A stretch of DNA of 64,000 nt from an uncultured Thermofilaceae archaeon (lineage in GTDB: Archaea; Thermoproteota; Thermoprotei; Thermofilales; Thermofilaceae), in contig CALHPJ010000013.1 of the NCBI GenBank assembly GCA_938036345.1, positions 1 to 64,000 on the forward strand. Direction: 5' to 3'. The position numbers were made by a program, and so were the translations under genes. This document shows, in pieces, positions 54,403 to 62,910 of the stretch. Each line of letters opens with the position of its first letter. Positions within the stretch are counted from its first letter, which is position 1. The notes under the pieces are model-generated. The model was not told the DNA's origin. It saw only the letters and a program-made list of their open reading frames with translations, and searched no databases.

Positions 54403-54586
54403 ACCGCATCGAGTATCTTCAGGGTAAACAAGGTTAATTAGGTTTTAGCCCCTAGGAGTAAGTACGCAACGGAAGCTTAGATTCGGTCGTCCATATGCTA
54501 TTTTCCGCGGGTATCTGGGGTGGAGTTCGGTCAGCGTGGTGCGATTTTGCTGTGCGACTTGCCTTCCCGTTTAAGAGCTTCTTTTT

Positions 54587-55579
54587 TCACTTCAAGCGGG
54601 TGCGGTTGAGCACCTCTACTGCCTTAACAAGGTTCCTAAGCTTCTCCAAGGCTATGTCGTAGGCGCCTGGAACCCCCCTCAACCCCCCAAATCCGCAATC
54701 ACCCGTGAAGAGGTTTACATGCTCTTCCCCAACCTCTTCGAGAATTTTCTCGGATAAACCGACTATTTCGTCAACGCTCTCAATCCTCTTTTCCCTGGTA
54801 CTGAACACCCCCGGGCTCAAGATCTTGTCGCCCCTCTCCAGCAGCTTCCGCCAGGGTAAGGTCAAGTTCACCCGCGTATCGTGGAATTCGTGATTAAGGA
54901 AGTTGAGGCGCTCGGACTCCACCAGAGTGCTTGCGAGCCGCTCGCTCACCTGGCCGCATATGTGAGTTCCGGTAACGCGGCCCTGCGCCGGCTTCAGCTC
55001 GGTGCTGTATACCTCGAGTATCTCCTCTTCCTTGTAGCCGAAAAGCGTCACACGGGGCCCGACGATGCTTCCGAGGACCGGCTCGTCCACCACGATTACC
55101 GACCCCATCAGCCTGGACGCCTTGGACGCTATCCTCGCTACGTACTCGGATAGGATCGCTACAAGCTCCGGTTTAGCTAGAAGTGTGCTCTTCAGACCCC
55201 TGGCCGGCTCTTCAAGGTAGATCCGCGAGGCTAGGGTGAAAGCCCCCGTAATGGGGATCCTCACCCACTTAGCTTGAAGGTACCTGGTTAGCTCATCGGC
55301 TTTCTCCAACTCGCCGAGAGAAGGGGTGACACTGGCGATTTCATCGATCGTACTTAAGTCCGCCCTGTACAGTCCACCCTCCACCCTGAGAACGCCGGCC
55401 TCAACAAGTGGGTCAAGGTACATGGAAATGAAGTCCCTCAGCTGGGGTATGGGTGGTACGTCCAAGCCTACGTTAACGAGGTCCTTGAAGCATTTTTCAA
55501 AGTTTCTCTCGGAGTACTCGAGGGGCAGGCTACCCACGTGGCTCGTAACATACCGGTAGAAAGGCGCCCAGCCCATCAC
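54587..55579 (-). CDS. MetE-like (UROD/MetE fold) cobalamin-independent methyltransferase
   Basis: Resembles the catalytic C-terminal half of MetE. Putative zinc ligands are H and C in GTHICGQ (about 205-208) and C in TGDCGFGG (about 295); SHVGSLP at the N terminus and VDEPVLGS mid-chain are family marks. 330 residues, the size of archaeal MetE core proteins. Likely makes methionine using a methyl donor other than triglutamyl-folate. GTG 55579 or ATG 55576 start, TATA-like GTTTATTAAT about 25 bases upstream. Confidence 0.82.
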   Translation of the reverse strand: MMGWAPFYRYVTSHVGSLPLEYSERNFEKCFKDLVNVGLDVPPIPQLRDFISMYLDPLVEAGVLRVEGGLYRADLSTIDEIASVTPSLGELEKADELTRYLQAKWVRIPITGAFTLASRIYLEEPARGLKSTLLAKPELVAILSEYVARIASKASRLMGSVIVVDEPVLGSIVGPRVTLFGYKEEEILEVYSTELKPAQGRVTGTHICGQVSERLASTLVESERLNFLNHEFHDTRVNLTLPWRKLLERGDKILSPGVFSTREKRIESVDEIVGLSEKILEEVGEEHVNLFTGDCGFGGLRGVPGAYDIALEKLRNLVKAVEVLNRTRLK

Positions 55580-55681
55580 CTGATCCGCGGGGGAGCCATT
55601 AATAAACTATCGCGTGTGCAAGCGGTAAAAGCCTATTCGAGCTGGAAAGCAGCCTCGCCGCTAAACATTAAAGCCTGAGAG

Positions 55682-55951
55682 GTGCCGCCTCCCGTGCTTT
55701 CAACAGTGAGGTCAAGGCTAGCCATGGTGCAGGAGCTGAGAAAGCGGGGTTTCTACGTGAGATGGCATGCTTACGAATTCCTGCTAGGGTACGGCGGCAG
55801 GCTTATTGGGACGCTTTTGCTCGAACCGAGTAAGGGTAAAGCTAGCTTGTTTTTGAGGGAGTATTCGGAGGCCGCGGTTCGGCTGGTCAAGGAGGCCGTC
55901 GAGGCCGCGGGGGGTGAAGTTGAACTCGAAGTCCTTGCGCTTAGGAGCTAA
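55682..55951 (+). CDS. Small conserved-looking protein of unknown function
   Basis: 89 residues, alpha/beta, no cysteine, no signal peptide. The end (VRLVKEAVEAAGGEVELEVLALRS) overlaps the start of the GIY-YIG gene by 38 bases, so the two are coupled. GTG 55682 is the longest start; GTG 55694 fits a TATA-like ATTAAAG about 24-26 bases upstream. Family not recognised. Confidence 0.55.
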   Translation: MPPPVLSTVRSRLAMVQELRKRGFYVRWHAYEFLLGYGGRLIGTLLLEPSKGKASLFLREYSEAAVRLVKEAVEAAGGEVELEVLALRS

Positions 55952-56411
55952 GCTGCCGGTAGCTCCCGGCGTCTACGCACTGGTTATAGCCGTGCCGAGC
56001 GAAATTGAGCTAAGGGTGCACGGACTCCGCTCGAAGCTTGAACCCGGGTGCTACGTCTACATAGGCTCCGCTAGGGGCCCGGGGGGCTTGGCGGCGAGAG
56101 TCTCGAGGCACCTAAGGTCGAGCAAAAGGGTGAGGTGGCATATAGACCACCTGACCACAAAAGCGGTCACTATACGCTACGTCGTATTCTCGCTCGCTAT
56201 GTCGGTTGAATGCCCACTCACCCCGCAGCTGGAGATGCTGGGCTTTAAGCACCCCGTGAAAGGGTTCGGCAATGCTGACTGCAAGGCTCGGTGCATTTCC
56301 CACCTTCTTCTCTTCGAGGGAGGAGTTGATGAATGTGTCACATACGTGGCTGAGGCCTTCAGAGGGGCCGGTTTTGAGCCGCGCGTTCTAGCGCTGGACG
56401 CAAGCAATTAA
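55914..56411 (+). CDS. GIY-YIG (DUF123) nuclease-domain protein
   Basis: The GIY-YIG core appears as GVYALVI...GCYVYIGSARGPGGLAARVSRH (residues 19-67), with the DUF123 HIDHLTTKA segment (W-H-I-D-H) and ECPLTPQL later. In archaea DUF123 proteins occur near or fused to endonuclease III and are thought to be DNA repair nucleases. 165 residues. GTG 55914 lies inside the preceding small gene. The Nudix gene follows 23 bases later. Confidence 0.83.
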   Translation: MKLNSKSLRLGAKLPVAPGVYALVIAVPSEIELRVHGLRSKLEPGCYVYIGSARGPGGLAARVSRHLRSSKRVRWHIDHLTTKAVTIRYVVFSLAMSVECPLTPQLEMLGFKHPVKGFGNADCKARCISHLLLFEGGVDECVTYVAEAFRGAGFEPRVLALDASN

Positions 56412-56434
56412 ACCCTCCAAAGTACGGCGAGCGC

Positions 56435-56968
56435 ATGCGGGAGGAGCCGAGCGTTGTTTCGGAGAGGCTGCTAGCCGAGGGGCGGAGGGTTAAGCTGTGC
56501 AGCCGCACCGTGGAGTTCAGAGGTAAGCTGTTCGAGAAAGACGTTGTTCGCTTCGGGGAAGCCGTCGTAGTCGTGCCGATCATTGACCGGGATAGGGTCG
56601 TAATGGTTAAGCAGTGGAGAGCGGCAGTGGCCGAATGGGTGCTCGAGGTCCCGGCTGGCAGAGTGGAGAGCGGAGAGCAGGCCAGCCTAGCCGCTATGAG
56701 GGAGCTTGAGGAGGAAACTGGGTTCACTGCCGAGGTTTTGGTCAAGCTCGCATCGCTTTACGCCACGCCTGGGTACAGCGATGAAGTTATGCACGTGTTT
56801 GCTGCCCGCGGCCTTTCCAAGCTAGCTCCCCACCCGGAGTCCGACGAAATATTAGAGGTGGTAGAAGTCAGCCCGGACTGGTACTTAAGCCGGCTGGGTA
56901 GCGCGATCTGCGACCTGAAAACCGCTGCCGCGCTTCTGCTCTGCAAGTTCCAAGGGTGGTTATCCTGA
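56435..56968 (+). CDS. Nudix hydrolase (ADP-ribose pyrophosphatase-like)
   Basis: The Nudix box Gx5Ex7REuxEExGu is complete: GRVESGEQASLAAMRELEEETGF (residues 74-96, G to F). VPIIDRDRVVMVKQWR before it and TPGYSDEVMHVFAA after it are typical of ADP-ribose/ADP-sugar pyrophosphatases. 177 residues. The stop overlaps the GTG start of the flippase gene by 13 bases, indicating an operon from 55682 onward. Confidence 0.88.
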   Translation: MREEPSVVSERLLAEGRRVKLCSRTVEFRGKLFEKDVVRFGEAVVVVPIIDRDRVVMVKQWRAAVAEWVLEVPAGRVESGEQASLAAMRELEEETGFTAEVLVKLASLYATPGYSDEVMHVFAARGLSKLAPHPESDEILEVVEVSPDWYLSRLGSAICDLKTAAALLLCKFQGWLS

Positions 56969-58437
56969 GCGTAAGGCGTGTGGGCCTGCTCTTCTACGCT
57001 TCGAAGCTGTACAGCGTACTGGTCGGAGCCCTCTTTGTCCTGGCAGTGACACGCAACCTACCAGTGGACGACTACGGGGCGTGGGGTGTAATCTCCACCT
57101 TGCTAAGCTACGCTACGGCAGCCACATTCATCAATTATTGGGTTACGAGGCTCAGAGCCGCTGGGGAGCTGTCAGCGACCTCCACCGGTTTAGTGATCTC
57201 TTTGTGCTTCGCGGCGGTTTCCACCTCCTTGTACGCACTCTCGATCGGCTGGCTAAGCAGTACGTTCAGCGTAAGGCAAAGCGCCTTGCTGCTCTCCACA
57301 GCATACATCCCGGTGCTCTACGCCGTGAGCGCGCTGTACTCCTCCGTTTACGGGTTTAACCCCTCAGGCGCCGCCATATCCGAGATATGCTTCGAGAGTG
57401 GAAAGCTCGTGGCCGCCGCACCCTCAGTGCTACTTGGAGAAGTCACTCTGGAAAAAGCGCTGGCTTTTGTACTCGCGGGGTATGTTATTCAAGGGGCCTC
57501 TTTAGCGTACTTTTCCAGGAGGGAGTTACTGCGCAAGCCGAGTAGGCGGATTGCCGCAAGGGTGCTTGCGCTCTCTCAGATTAACACGCTCTCCGTAGCG
57601 GTGCCCTTAATTGCGAGCCTAGACGTGGTGCTGCTCTCCTCCCTGGCTTCCAACACCTCGGTAGCCTTCTACACTATCGTAAACCCCTACTTGAACCTCA
57701 TCGGTTACTCGTACTTCCTAGCCAGGGGGCTGTACCCGGCCCTGATAGCAGGGCGAGGCCCCGAGGCGGGCGTCTTGCTGGGAGAGGCGCTGAGGCTCAC
57801 CCTCCTCCTCGCGATTCCCACCGCTGTAGGGGCTGCCGTGCTTGCACCCAACTTGCTGTACCTCTTCAGACCTGAGTACTCGCTCGCGGGGCAAGTGCTA
57901 AGGTTGGCGGCTTTCTCGGCAATGATAGGCTCGGTGAACGGTGTCCTTTCCGACGCGCTGCAGGGCCTCGAGAGAGCCGACCTTGAGGGGGCTCCTCCTA
58001 GGGAGCTTTACAGGAGCCGGATTTTCAAGGCCCAGGCCCTCATGTTCGCCAAAGCCGTGCTGGGGATCAGCGGGGTAGCCTGCGTGCTCTCTCTCACGAG
58101 GGATCCTTTAAGCGCAGCCGTGTATGCTCGCGCCTCCGGGCTCGCAGCAGAGACTCTGGTGCTCCTCACCCTAGTTAGCTGGCTGAGCATGGGGGGCGTG
58201 CTCGCGGGGGTTGCTAAGGAGGGCGCGCGCTTTGCAGCGGCGGCACTTCTCTCGTCTGCTGTGGCCTGGGCGCTTCACCCGCTGAAGATAAGGGAGGCAC
58301 TCTTGGCGGTTGGAGCGGGCGCGGTAGTCTACTTCGCCCTCCTTTACCTCGCAGACGCGTGGTTCCGCGAGCTGGCACAGTTAGCCCTTAGACGGGCGCT
58401 CGCGCCTCTTAAGCCTGGAGTAAGCGGCAGCGGCTAG
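56956..58437 (+). CDS. Polysaccharide/lipid-linked oligosaccharide flippase-like membrane protein
   Basis: 493 residues with about 12-14 helices in the Wzx/MurJ-like MOP pattern (VGLLFYASKLYSVLVGALFVLAVTR, VDDYGAWGVISTLLSY, PEYSLAGQVLRLAAF). Probably moves lipid-linked glycans for S-layer or archaellum N-glycosylation (inference). Its last 57 bases overlap the 3' end of the converging transglutaminase-like gene, so both proteins' tails share DNA. Confidence 0.8.
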   Translation: MVILSVRRVGLLFYASKLYSVLVGALFVLAVTRNLPVDDYGAWGVISTLLSYATAATFINYWVTRLRAAGELSATSTGLVISLCFAAVSTSLYALSIGWLSSTFSVRQSALLLSTAYIPVLYAVSALYSSVYGFNPSGAAISEICFESGKLVAAAPSVLLGEVTLEKALAFVLAGYVIQGASLAYFSRRELLRKPSRRIAARVLALSQINTLSVAVPLIASLDVVLLSSLASNTSVAFYTIVNPYLNLIGYSYFLARGLYPALIAGRGPEAGVLLGEALRLTLLLAIPTAVGAAVLAPNLLYLFRPEYSLAGQVLRLAAFSAMIGSVNGVLSDALQGLERADLEGAPPRELYRSRIFKAQALMFAKAVLGISGVACVLSLTRDPLSAAVYARASGLAAETLVLLTLVSWLSMGGVLAGVAKEGARFAAAALLSSAVAWALHPLKIREALLAVGAGAVVYFALLYLADAWFRELAQLALRRALAPLKPGVSGSG

Positions 58438-60333
58438 GACTGCTGTCACTATGCAAGCTACCAGCTCAGGCGAGGGTAAAACCCATAAACGCTCTACCCG
58501 CGTAGCTCGCTGGTACCCTTCGGACTCTACAGACGCCTCGATTATCAGCTCGCAGGGAAGCAGGGAGGGGCTCAACTTCACCTCGGCCGTTCCCTCCAAC
58601 CCGGTTAGGACAGTAGCACTAGTGCTGCCGTAGCAGGCCTTCGCCGAAACCTTTACGCTCACTCCGGCTGAGGGGGGATTAGTCATCACAATCACCCTCG
58701 GGCTTCTCAGGACCCTCGCGTCGACGATCTCCAGGGAGAGGTTAATTGGCTTCGGCTTTACCTCCACGAGCACTCTGCCGTGGGACGGCAGGTACCCGTC
58801 CATCCAGGCGAACACGTCAATAAGCCAGATGCCGATCTCATTCAGTGTGACTGGGGGAACTTCGCAGCCGCTAACGTAGTACGTAGAGCCGGAGGGGTTC
58901 CTGATCGATACTTCGCATGCCGCACCGGGTGGGGCAGTTGCTATCGGCAAGCTAAGCTGGTCGTTGAAAAACGCGTAAGATGGGGGCGAGATGCTTAAGC
59001 CGAGCCTCCCGCCAAACGAGGCGATGGGGCGAATCGACGCTGCGTAGGTGAAGCTCACCGATACATCCCCTGCGTACTCTACGGCGTAGACCAGGGGTTT
59101 CTTTGCCGGTCCCTCGTACGCGACCTCTTCGTCTCTACCTCTCACGAGGAGGAGGTGCCCGGGAGAGGGCGGGACAACCCCGACATACGCGCCCGGTTTT
59201 TGCGGCTCGATGGGCAGCCACCCGTAGCCTGGTATGTAGGCCTCAACGTAGGCGTGCAAAACGCCGCTCCCGTTAACGCTCGGTGGTTCAATCGAAAATC
59301 CCTCTACCACCCTAGCAGGTATTCCAGCGGCTCTGGCTAAAGCTACGTAAAGCCGGGACATGTGGAGGCAAACGCCTTTCCTAGCGTGTAAAGTCCAAAG
59401 AGCGCTCAGCTTCTCGAATCCCGGTAAGGAGCCGATTTCCTTGCTGTACTCTACGCTGGTCGATACGTAGTCTGCAATCCTTGAAAGAGCTTCCCTAAAT
59501 GTTGAGGCACCTCTCGTTAACTCCGCCGCGAGCGCCACTACGTCGGGGTGGTCCGACTCAATGTAGGCGCTGGGCCTTAGGAAGCGTGCAACCTCCGCCG
59601 GTATCGGGGAAGCCAGTGGCGCGTCCCTGTCCGCGAGCGTTAAACGCATGCTGCCGGCGAGCCACACGCTTATTCTGAGCGCGCCGCCTTCGAGGGACAG
59701 GTTTTCGAAAAGGGCGTACGTGTTCCCGAAGCTGTCGTAAACCACTTTCCCTGGCTTTGGCGAAACAAGCGGCCCCACTGTTACACGGAATGAGGGGTCG
59801 TTGGGCAACGCCAAGGTTAGAGTGCGAGCAAAACCCCTGCCCTTTAACTCAACGGTGTATGCTAGCTCGATGAAGTTCTCCAAGGATACATAGCTTTGGG
59901 TGAAAAACACCTTCGACATAGTTTTTGTAGAAGCCCCGGTGCTCGCCGTCACCTTTAGAGCGTAGTAGCCGGTTGGGAGGCTTTCATCCAGCCTGTAACT
60001 AAAGCTGAAGTCCCACCTGTCGATCCCCCCAGTTAGAACCGATTTCTCCATTTTTTCGCTTTTGATTACAGTAAAACCTAGCGGATGAACGATCTCGACA
60101 GTGAGCGTTATGCTGTAGTTCGTATTCGGCGGCCCCGCTACGTCGACGAGTATCCGGGTAGCGAGCACGTCACCGGCTGGAATAATCCTTTCCGGCACCG
60201 GTACGAAGACCCCGCCGCGGGCAACACCTAACTCCACCTCGACTATGCTCGGTTCGACCGGGTTCAGCTCTGCGTAGGCGAGTGCGCAGCGGATTAGGCA
60301 GGTTACCAGGAGGCATAGGAAGAGAAGCCTCAC
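58381..60333 (-). CDS. Exported transglutaminase-like protein with C-terminal anchor
   Basis: Signal peptide (residues 1-19), beta-rich N-terminal part, then a transglutaminase-like cysteine-protease domain: Cys in RKGVCLHMSRLYVALARAAG (about 321) and His in VLHAYVEAYIPGYGW (about 362); the third position reads PIEPQK, Glu instead of the usual Asp. Two Ig-like domains follow, then a C-terminal helix (~625-640) and basic tail. Likely acts on the outer face of the membrane. 650 residues; GTG start. Confidence 0.82.
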   Translation of the reverse strand: MRLLFLCLLVTCLIRCALAYAELNPVEPSIVEVELGVARGGVFVPVPERIIPAGDVLATRILVDVAGPPNTNYSITLTVEIVHPLGFTVIKSEKMEKSVLTGGIDRWDFSFSYRLDESLPTGYYALKVTASTGASTKTMSKVFFTQSYVSLENFIELAYTVELKGRGFARTLTLALPNDPSFRVTVGPLVSPKPGKVVYDSFGNTYALFENLSLEGGALRISVWLAGSMRLTLADRDAPLASPIPAEVARFLRPSAYIESDHPDVVALAAELTRGASTFREALSRIADYVSTSVEYSKEIGSLPGFEKLSALWTLHARKGVCLHMSRLYVALARAAGIPARVVEGFSIEPPSVNGSGVLHAYVEAYIPGYGWLPIEPQKPGAYVGVVPPSPGHLLLVRGRDEEVAYEGPAKKPLVYAVEYAGDVSVSFTYAASIRPIASFGGRLGLSISPPSYAFFNDQLSLPIATAPPGAACEVSIRNPSGSTYYVSGCEVPPVTLNEIGIWLIDVFAWMDGYLPSHGRVLVEVKPKPINLSLEIVDARVLRSPRVIVMTNPPSAGVSVKVSAKACYGSTSATVLTGLEGTAEVKLSPSLLPCELIIEASVESEGYQRATRVERLWVLPSPELVACIVTAVLAAAAYSRLKRRERPSKG

Positions 60334-60542
60334 GACCGAGCCCGGCCAGTTAACCCGCTACGAGTTAAATACGTTGTGCCCGGTGTTTAACTGCGCGGAA
60401 ATGCCCAAAAGGGGGAAACGCGACACACTACAGCTTTGAACTGCGCTCAACTTACCGGGCTCGCCTCTAACCCTCTCGCTGCTACGCGCGATGTGCCGGC
60501 GCCCGAAGTTGTTTTTAATGTGAGTTTTAGAATTAGTCGAGT

Positions 60543-61289
60543 ATGAACCCTAGATCCATCGCGGCCAGGGCGTTGAAAGAGCCGACCGGTTTAGTCGAGC
60601 TTTACTCCTGCCATAAATGCGCGTTTAAGTGGGCCCTGCTGACCGGGTCGGAGAGCTACAGGCTAGCCGGGGGCAGGGAGGCGGTTATAGCCTGCCTAAA
60701 GGGCCGGTGCAACGTCGAGGTTAACGGCAGATCCCTGGAAATCGGTTGCAAAGATATGCTGTACGTAGCGGGCCCGGCTGAGCTCAAGTTGCACGGTGAC
60801 GGGTGCCTAGTGGTGGCGGCTGAAGCCCTGTCGAGGGACAGGGGCTTGCTGATGGTGAGGAGATTCGCAGAGATACAGCCCGTCGTCTCCGGCATGAAGG
60901 GGTATAGGCGGAGAGTTTACGTGGCAGTTGGCGAGAAAGACCCTAGCTCCAGCCTGCTCGCCGGCTACACGGAAGGTTTCCCGGGCGAGTGGACGAGCTT
61001 CCCGCCCCACAGGCATGACGATAAGCTGGAGGTGTACGTGTACTACGGCTTGGGGAGCGGCTTCGGGATTCAAGTAGTCGAGGACGAGGGGGGCGCGGAT
61101 GCGTATTTGGTCAAAGATTACGACGCCGTGGTGATCTTGAGGGGGTACCACCCCAATGTGGGGTCGCCCGGTGCCGGTATAAGCTACATGTGGATCCTCT
61201 GCCAGATCGAGGGGGAAAAGAACATGCGTGTCGAATTTAAACCCGGGTATGAGAGCTTCCAACTAGGTCCTACTCACTTGCGCCGCTAG
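60543..61289 (+). CDS. IolB-like 5-deoxy-glucuronate isomerase family protein
   Basis: Double cupin of 248 residues. The metal-binding signature is FPPHRHDDKLEVYVYY (H-x-H...E, about 154-169) with GEWTSFP before it, and a later His in GYHPNVGSPGAGISYMW. IolB isomerises 5-deoxy-glucuronate in inositol breakdown; related KduI acts on 4-deoxy-5-keto-uronate. No iolC, iolD or kduD is adjacent. ATG 60543 with TATA-like TTTTTAATG about 27 bases upstream. Confidence 0.83.
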   Translation: MNPRSIAARALKEPTGLVELYSCHKCAFKWALLTGSESYRLAGGREAVIACLKGRCNVEVNGRSLEIGCKDMLYVAGPAELKLHGDGCLVVAAEALSRDRGLLMVRRFAEIQPVVSGMKGYRRRVYVAVGEKDPSSSLLAGYTEGFPGEWTSFPPHRHDDKLEVYVYYGLGSGFGIQVVEDEGGADAYLVKDYDAVVILRGYHPNVGSPGAGISYMWILCQIEGEKNMRVEFKPGYESFQLGPTHLRR

Positions 61290-61300
61290 CGCGGGGAGCC

Positions 61301-62827
61301 TCAGCAGGACCCTTTTAACGCGCACGAGTACACTTGCTCCATTTTTTCAGCCGACTTACTCCACCTAAACTCTGCGTCAACCCTCTCGATACACCTTTTC
61401 CGCAGCTCGCCTTCAGTAAGCGGGGGGTGGGGTAGGGAGAAGCCCTTAACGCTTTCGAGTACGCCGGCCTCGGCTAAGTCGCCCCTTGCCGTAATTGAGA
61501 GCAGGGAGGCTAAGGCTCTGGCCAGCTCCTCCGGGTTCCCGGGTTCCACCAGGTAGCCGGTGCCCCTCGGGTTCTCCCTGAGGTCGACTACCGTCTCCTT
61601 CAGCCCGCCAACTCTGCTCGCCGCTACCGGCACTCCCGATGCCATGGCCTCGATGGCGGTTAAGCCGAAGGGTTCCCACCTACTCGGCACCGCGAAGGCG
61701 TCTGCCCCTAGGTGGGCCAGCGCGTATATGTTCCTGGCGTGACCGGCTACCACCCTCACGTAATCTCTCCGGGCGGCTTCGTCGAGAAGCCAGCTCAGGT
61801 GACCCTCCTCACCCCTTACGGGTATGAGCAGCAGGAGGAGCCTGAAGTTGGGTATCAGCCTCCGGAGGATGTCGGCCGCAAATATTAGTGTATCGAAGCC
61901 CTTCTGCCAGCTAGCCCGCCCTGTAGCCAGTACTAGGGGGCCATCTGAAGGGAAGACTTCGACCTTTCTGGGAAGCCAGGAGAAGGCTGGATCCCTGACT
62001 TCGGGTTCAGCTCGCGCCAGAGCTTGAGTTAGCAAGTACCTCCTCAAGGCCTGCCTCGGAAGCGCGGTCGCTCCGCACTCGTGCCAGACGACTGAAACGT
62101 GCATATCCTCTACCTCCTTGCACAGCCGCTCGAGGCTCCAGTCTGTACCGTTGTAGACATAGGTGAGCTTGCCTCCGGCGATCCACCCTATAGCCGGGGC
62201 AAGGGTCTCCTCAGCGTATGACCTGCTAACGGTAACTACCTTGTCGGCTACTATCGCTGCAACCGCCTCGAGTATGCCGCCAGCGCGCAGGTACGCTTCA
62301 CCGAGCCTCAGCCCCCTCAAAGTCGCATCAGGGTCTAGGCGGCATTCGGAGAAAACGTAATCCCAGCTAACCCACCTATGGGTGTACAGATGCACGTGGA
62401 AAACAAACGCTGTTCTCCGATTCCGGTGTTCAGCCGTGGAGAGTGCTGCGATGCCCGCGGGTACCGCGTGCCAGTCGTTTGAATGAACCACGTCGGGTGG
62501 ACCCTCGAGCTCAGCTAGGCGAGCGACAGCCTTAGCTAGCTCTGCAGCCTTGGCCTCCGTAAGACCGTCGAGGTACACAGCTGCTTCATCCAGTACGGGG
62601 TTTGAGAAGAGGCGGACAGTAGCCTGCCCCAGTTTACACCTGTATACCCTAAACCCCTCAACACCTAAGCTTAGCTCCGGCTCCCCCCTCGCGCCGTGGC
62701 TGGGCATTAGGACTTGGACGTCGTGCCCCCGCTCGGCCAAGCTTGCGGCGTACCCCCGGACCGCCTCCCCCAACCCGCCAACTTTGACTACACCGCCGCA
62801 CTCGAAGCTTATGATCCACACCCGCAC
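61301..62827 (-). CDS. Glycogen/starch synthase-like glycosyltransferase (GT5)
   Basis: GT-B enzyme of 508 residues. N-terminal KVGGLGEAVRGYAASLAERGHDVQVL is the nucleotide-sugar-binding start; HSNDWHAVPAG, ATGRASWQKGFDTLI and PSRWEPFGLTAIEAMASGVPVAASRVGGLKE complete the synthase pattern. Adds glucose from ADP- or UDP-glucose to alpha-glucan. GTG 62827; TATA-like TAGCTATTTT about 27 bases upstream. Divergent from the GH57 amylase, so synthesis and breakdown of glucan may be controlled from one region. Confidence 0.88.
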   Translation of the reverse strand: MRVWIISFECGGVVKVGGLGEAVRGYAASLAERGHDVQVLMPSHGARGEPELSLGVEGFRVYRCKLGQATVRLFSNPVLDEAAVYLDGLTEAKAAELAKAVARLAELEGPPDVVHSNDWHAVPAGIAALSTAEHRNRRTAFVFHVHLYTHRWVSWDYVFSECRLDPDATLRGLRLGEAYLRAGGILEAVAAIVADKVVTVSRSYAEETLAPAIGWIAGGKLTYVYNGTDWSLERLCKEVEDMHVSVVWHECGATALPRQALRRYLLTQALARAEPEVRDPAFSWLPRKVEVFPSDGPLVLATGRASWQKGFDTLIFAADILRRLIPNFRLLLLLIPVRGEEGHLSWLLDEAARRDYVRVVAGHARNIYALAHLGADAFAVPSRWEPFGLTAIEAMASGVPVAASRVGGLKETVVDLRENPRGTGYLVEPGNPEELARALASLLSITARGDLAEAGVLESVKGFSLPHPPLTEGELRKRCIERVDAEFRWSKSAEKMEQVYSCALKGSC

Positions 62828-62910
62828 GCCTTACACTTGATTGACACGAGAAAATAGCTAACGCTGATCGGTCGGTAAAGGAATAATAGTACCCGAAGGG
62901 GAATGGTACC

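Noticed and set aside
60337-60463. Inverted repeat CGAGCCCGG/CCGGGCTCG, 109 bases apart, between divergent genes
   Set aside because: A 9-base match in ~200 bases is not rare by chance, and it does not line up with the promoters.
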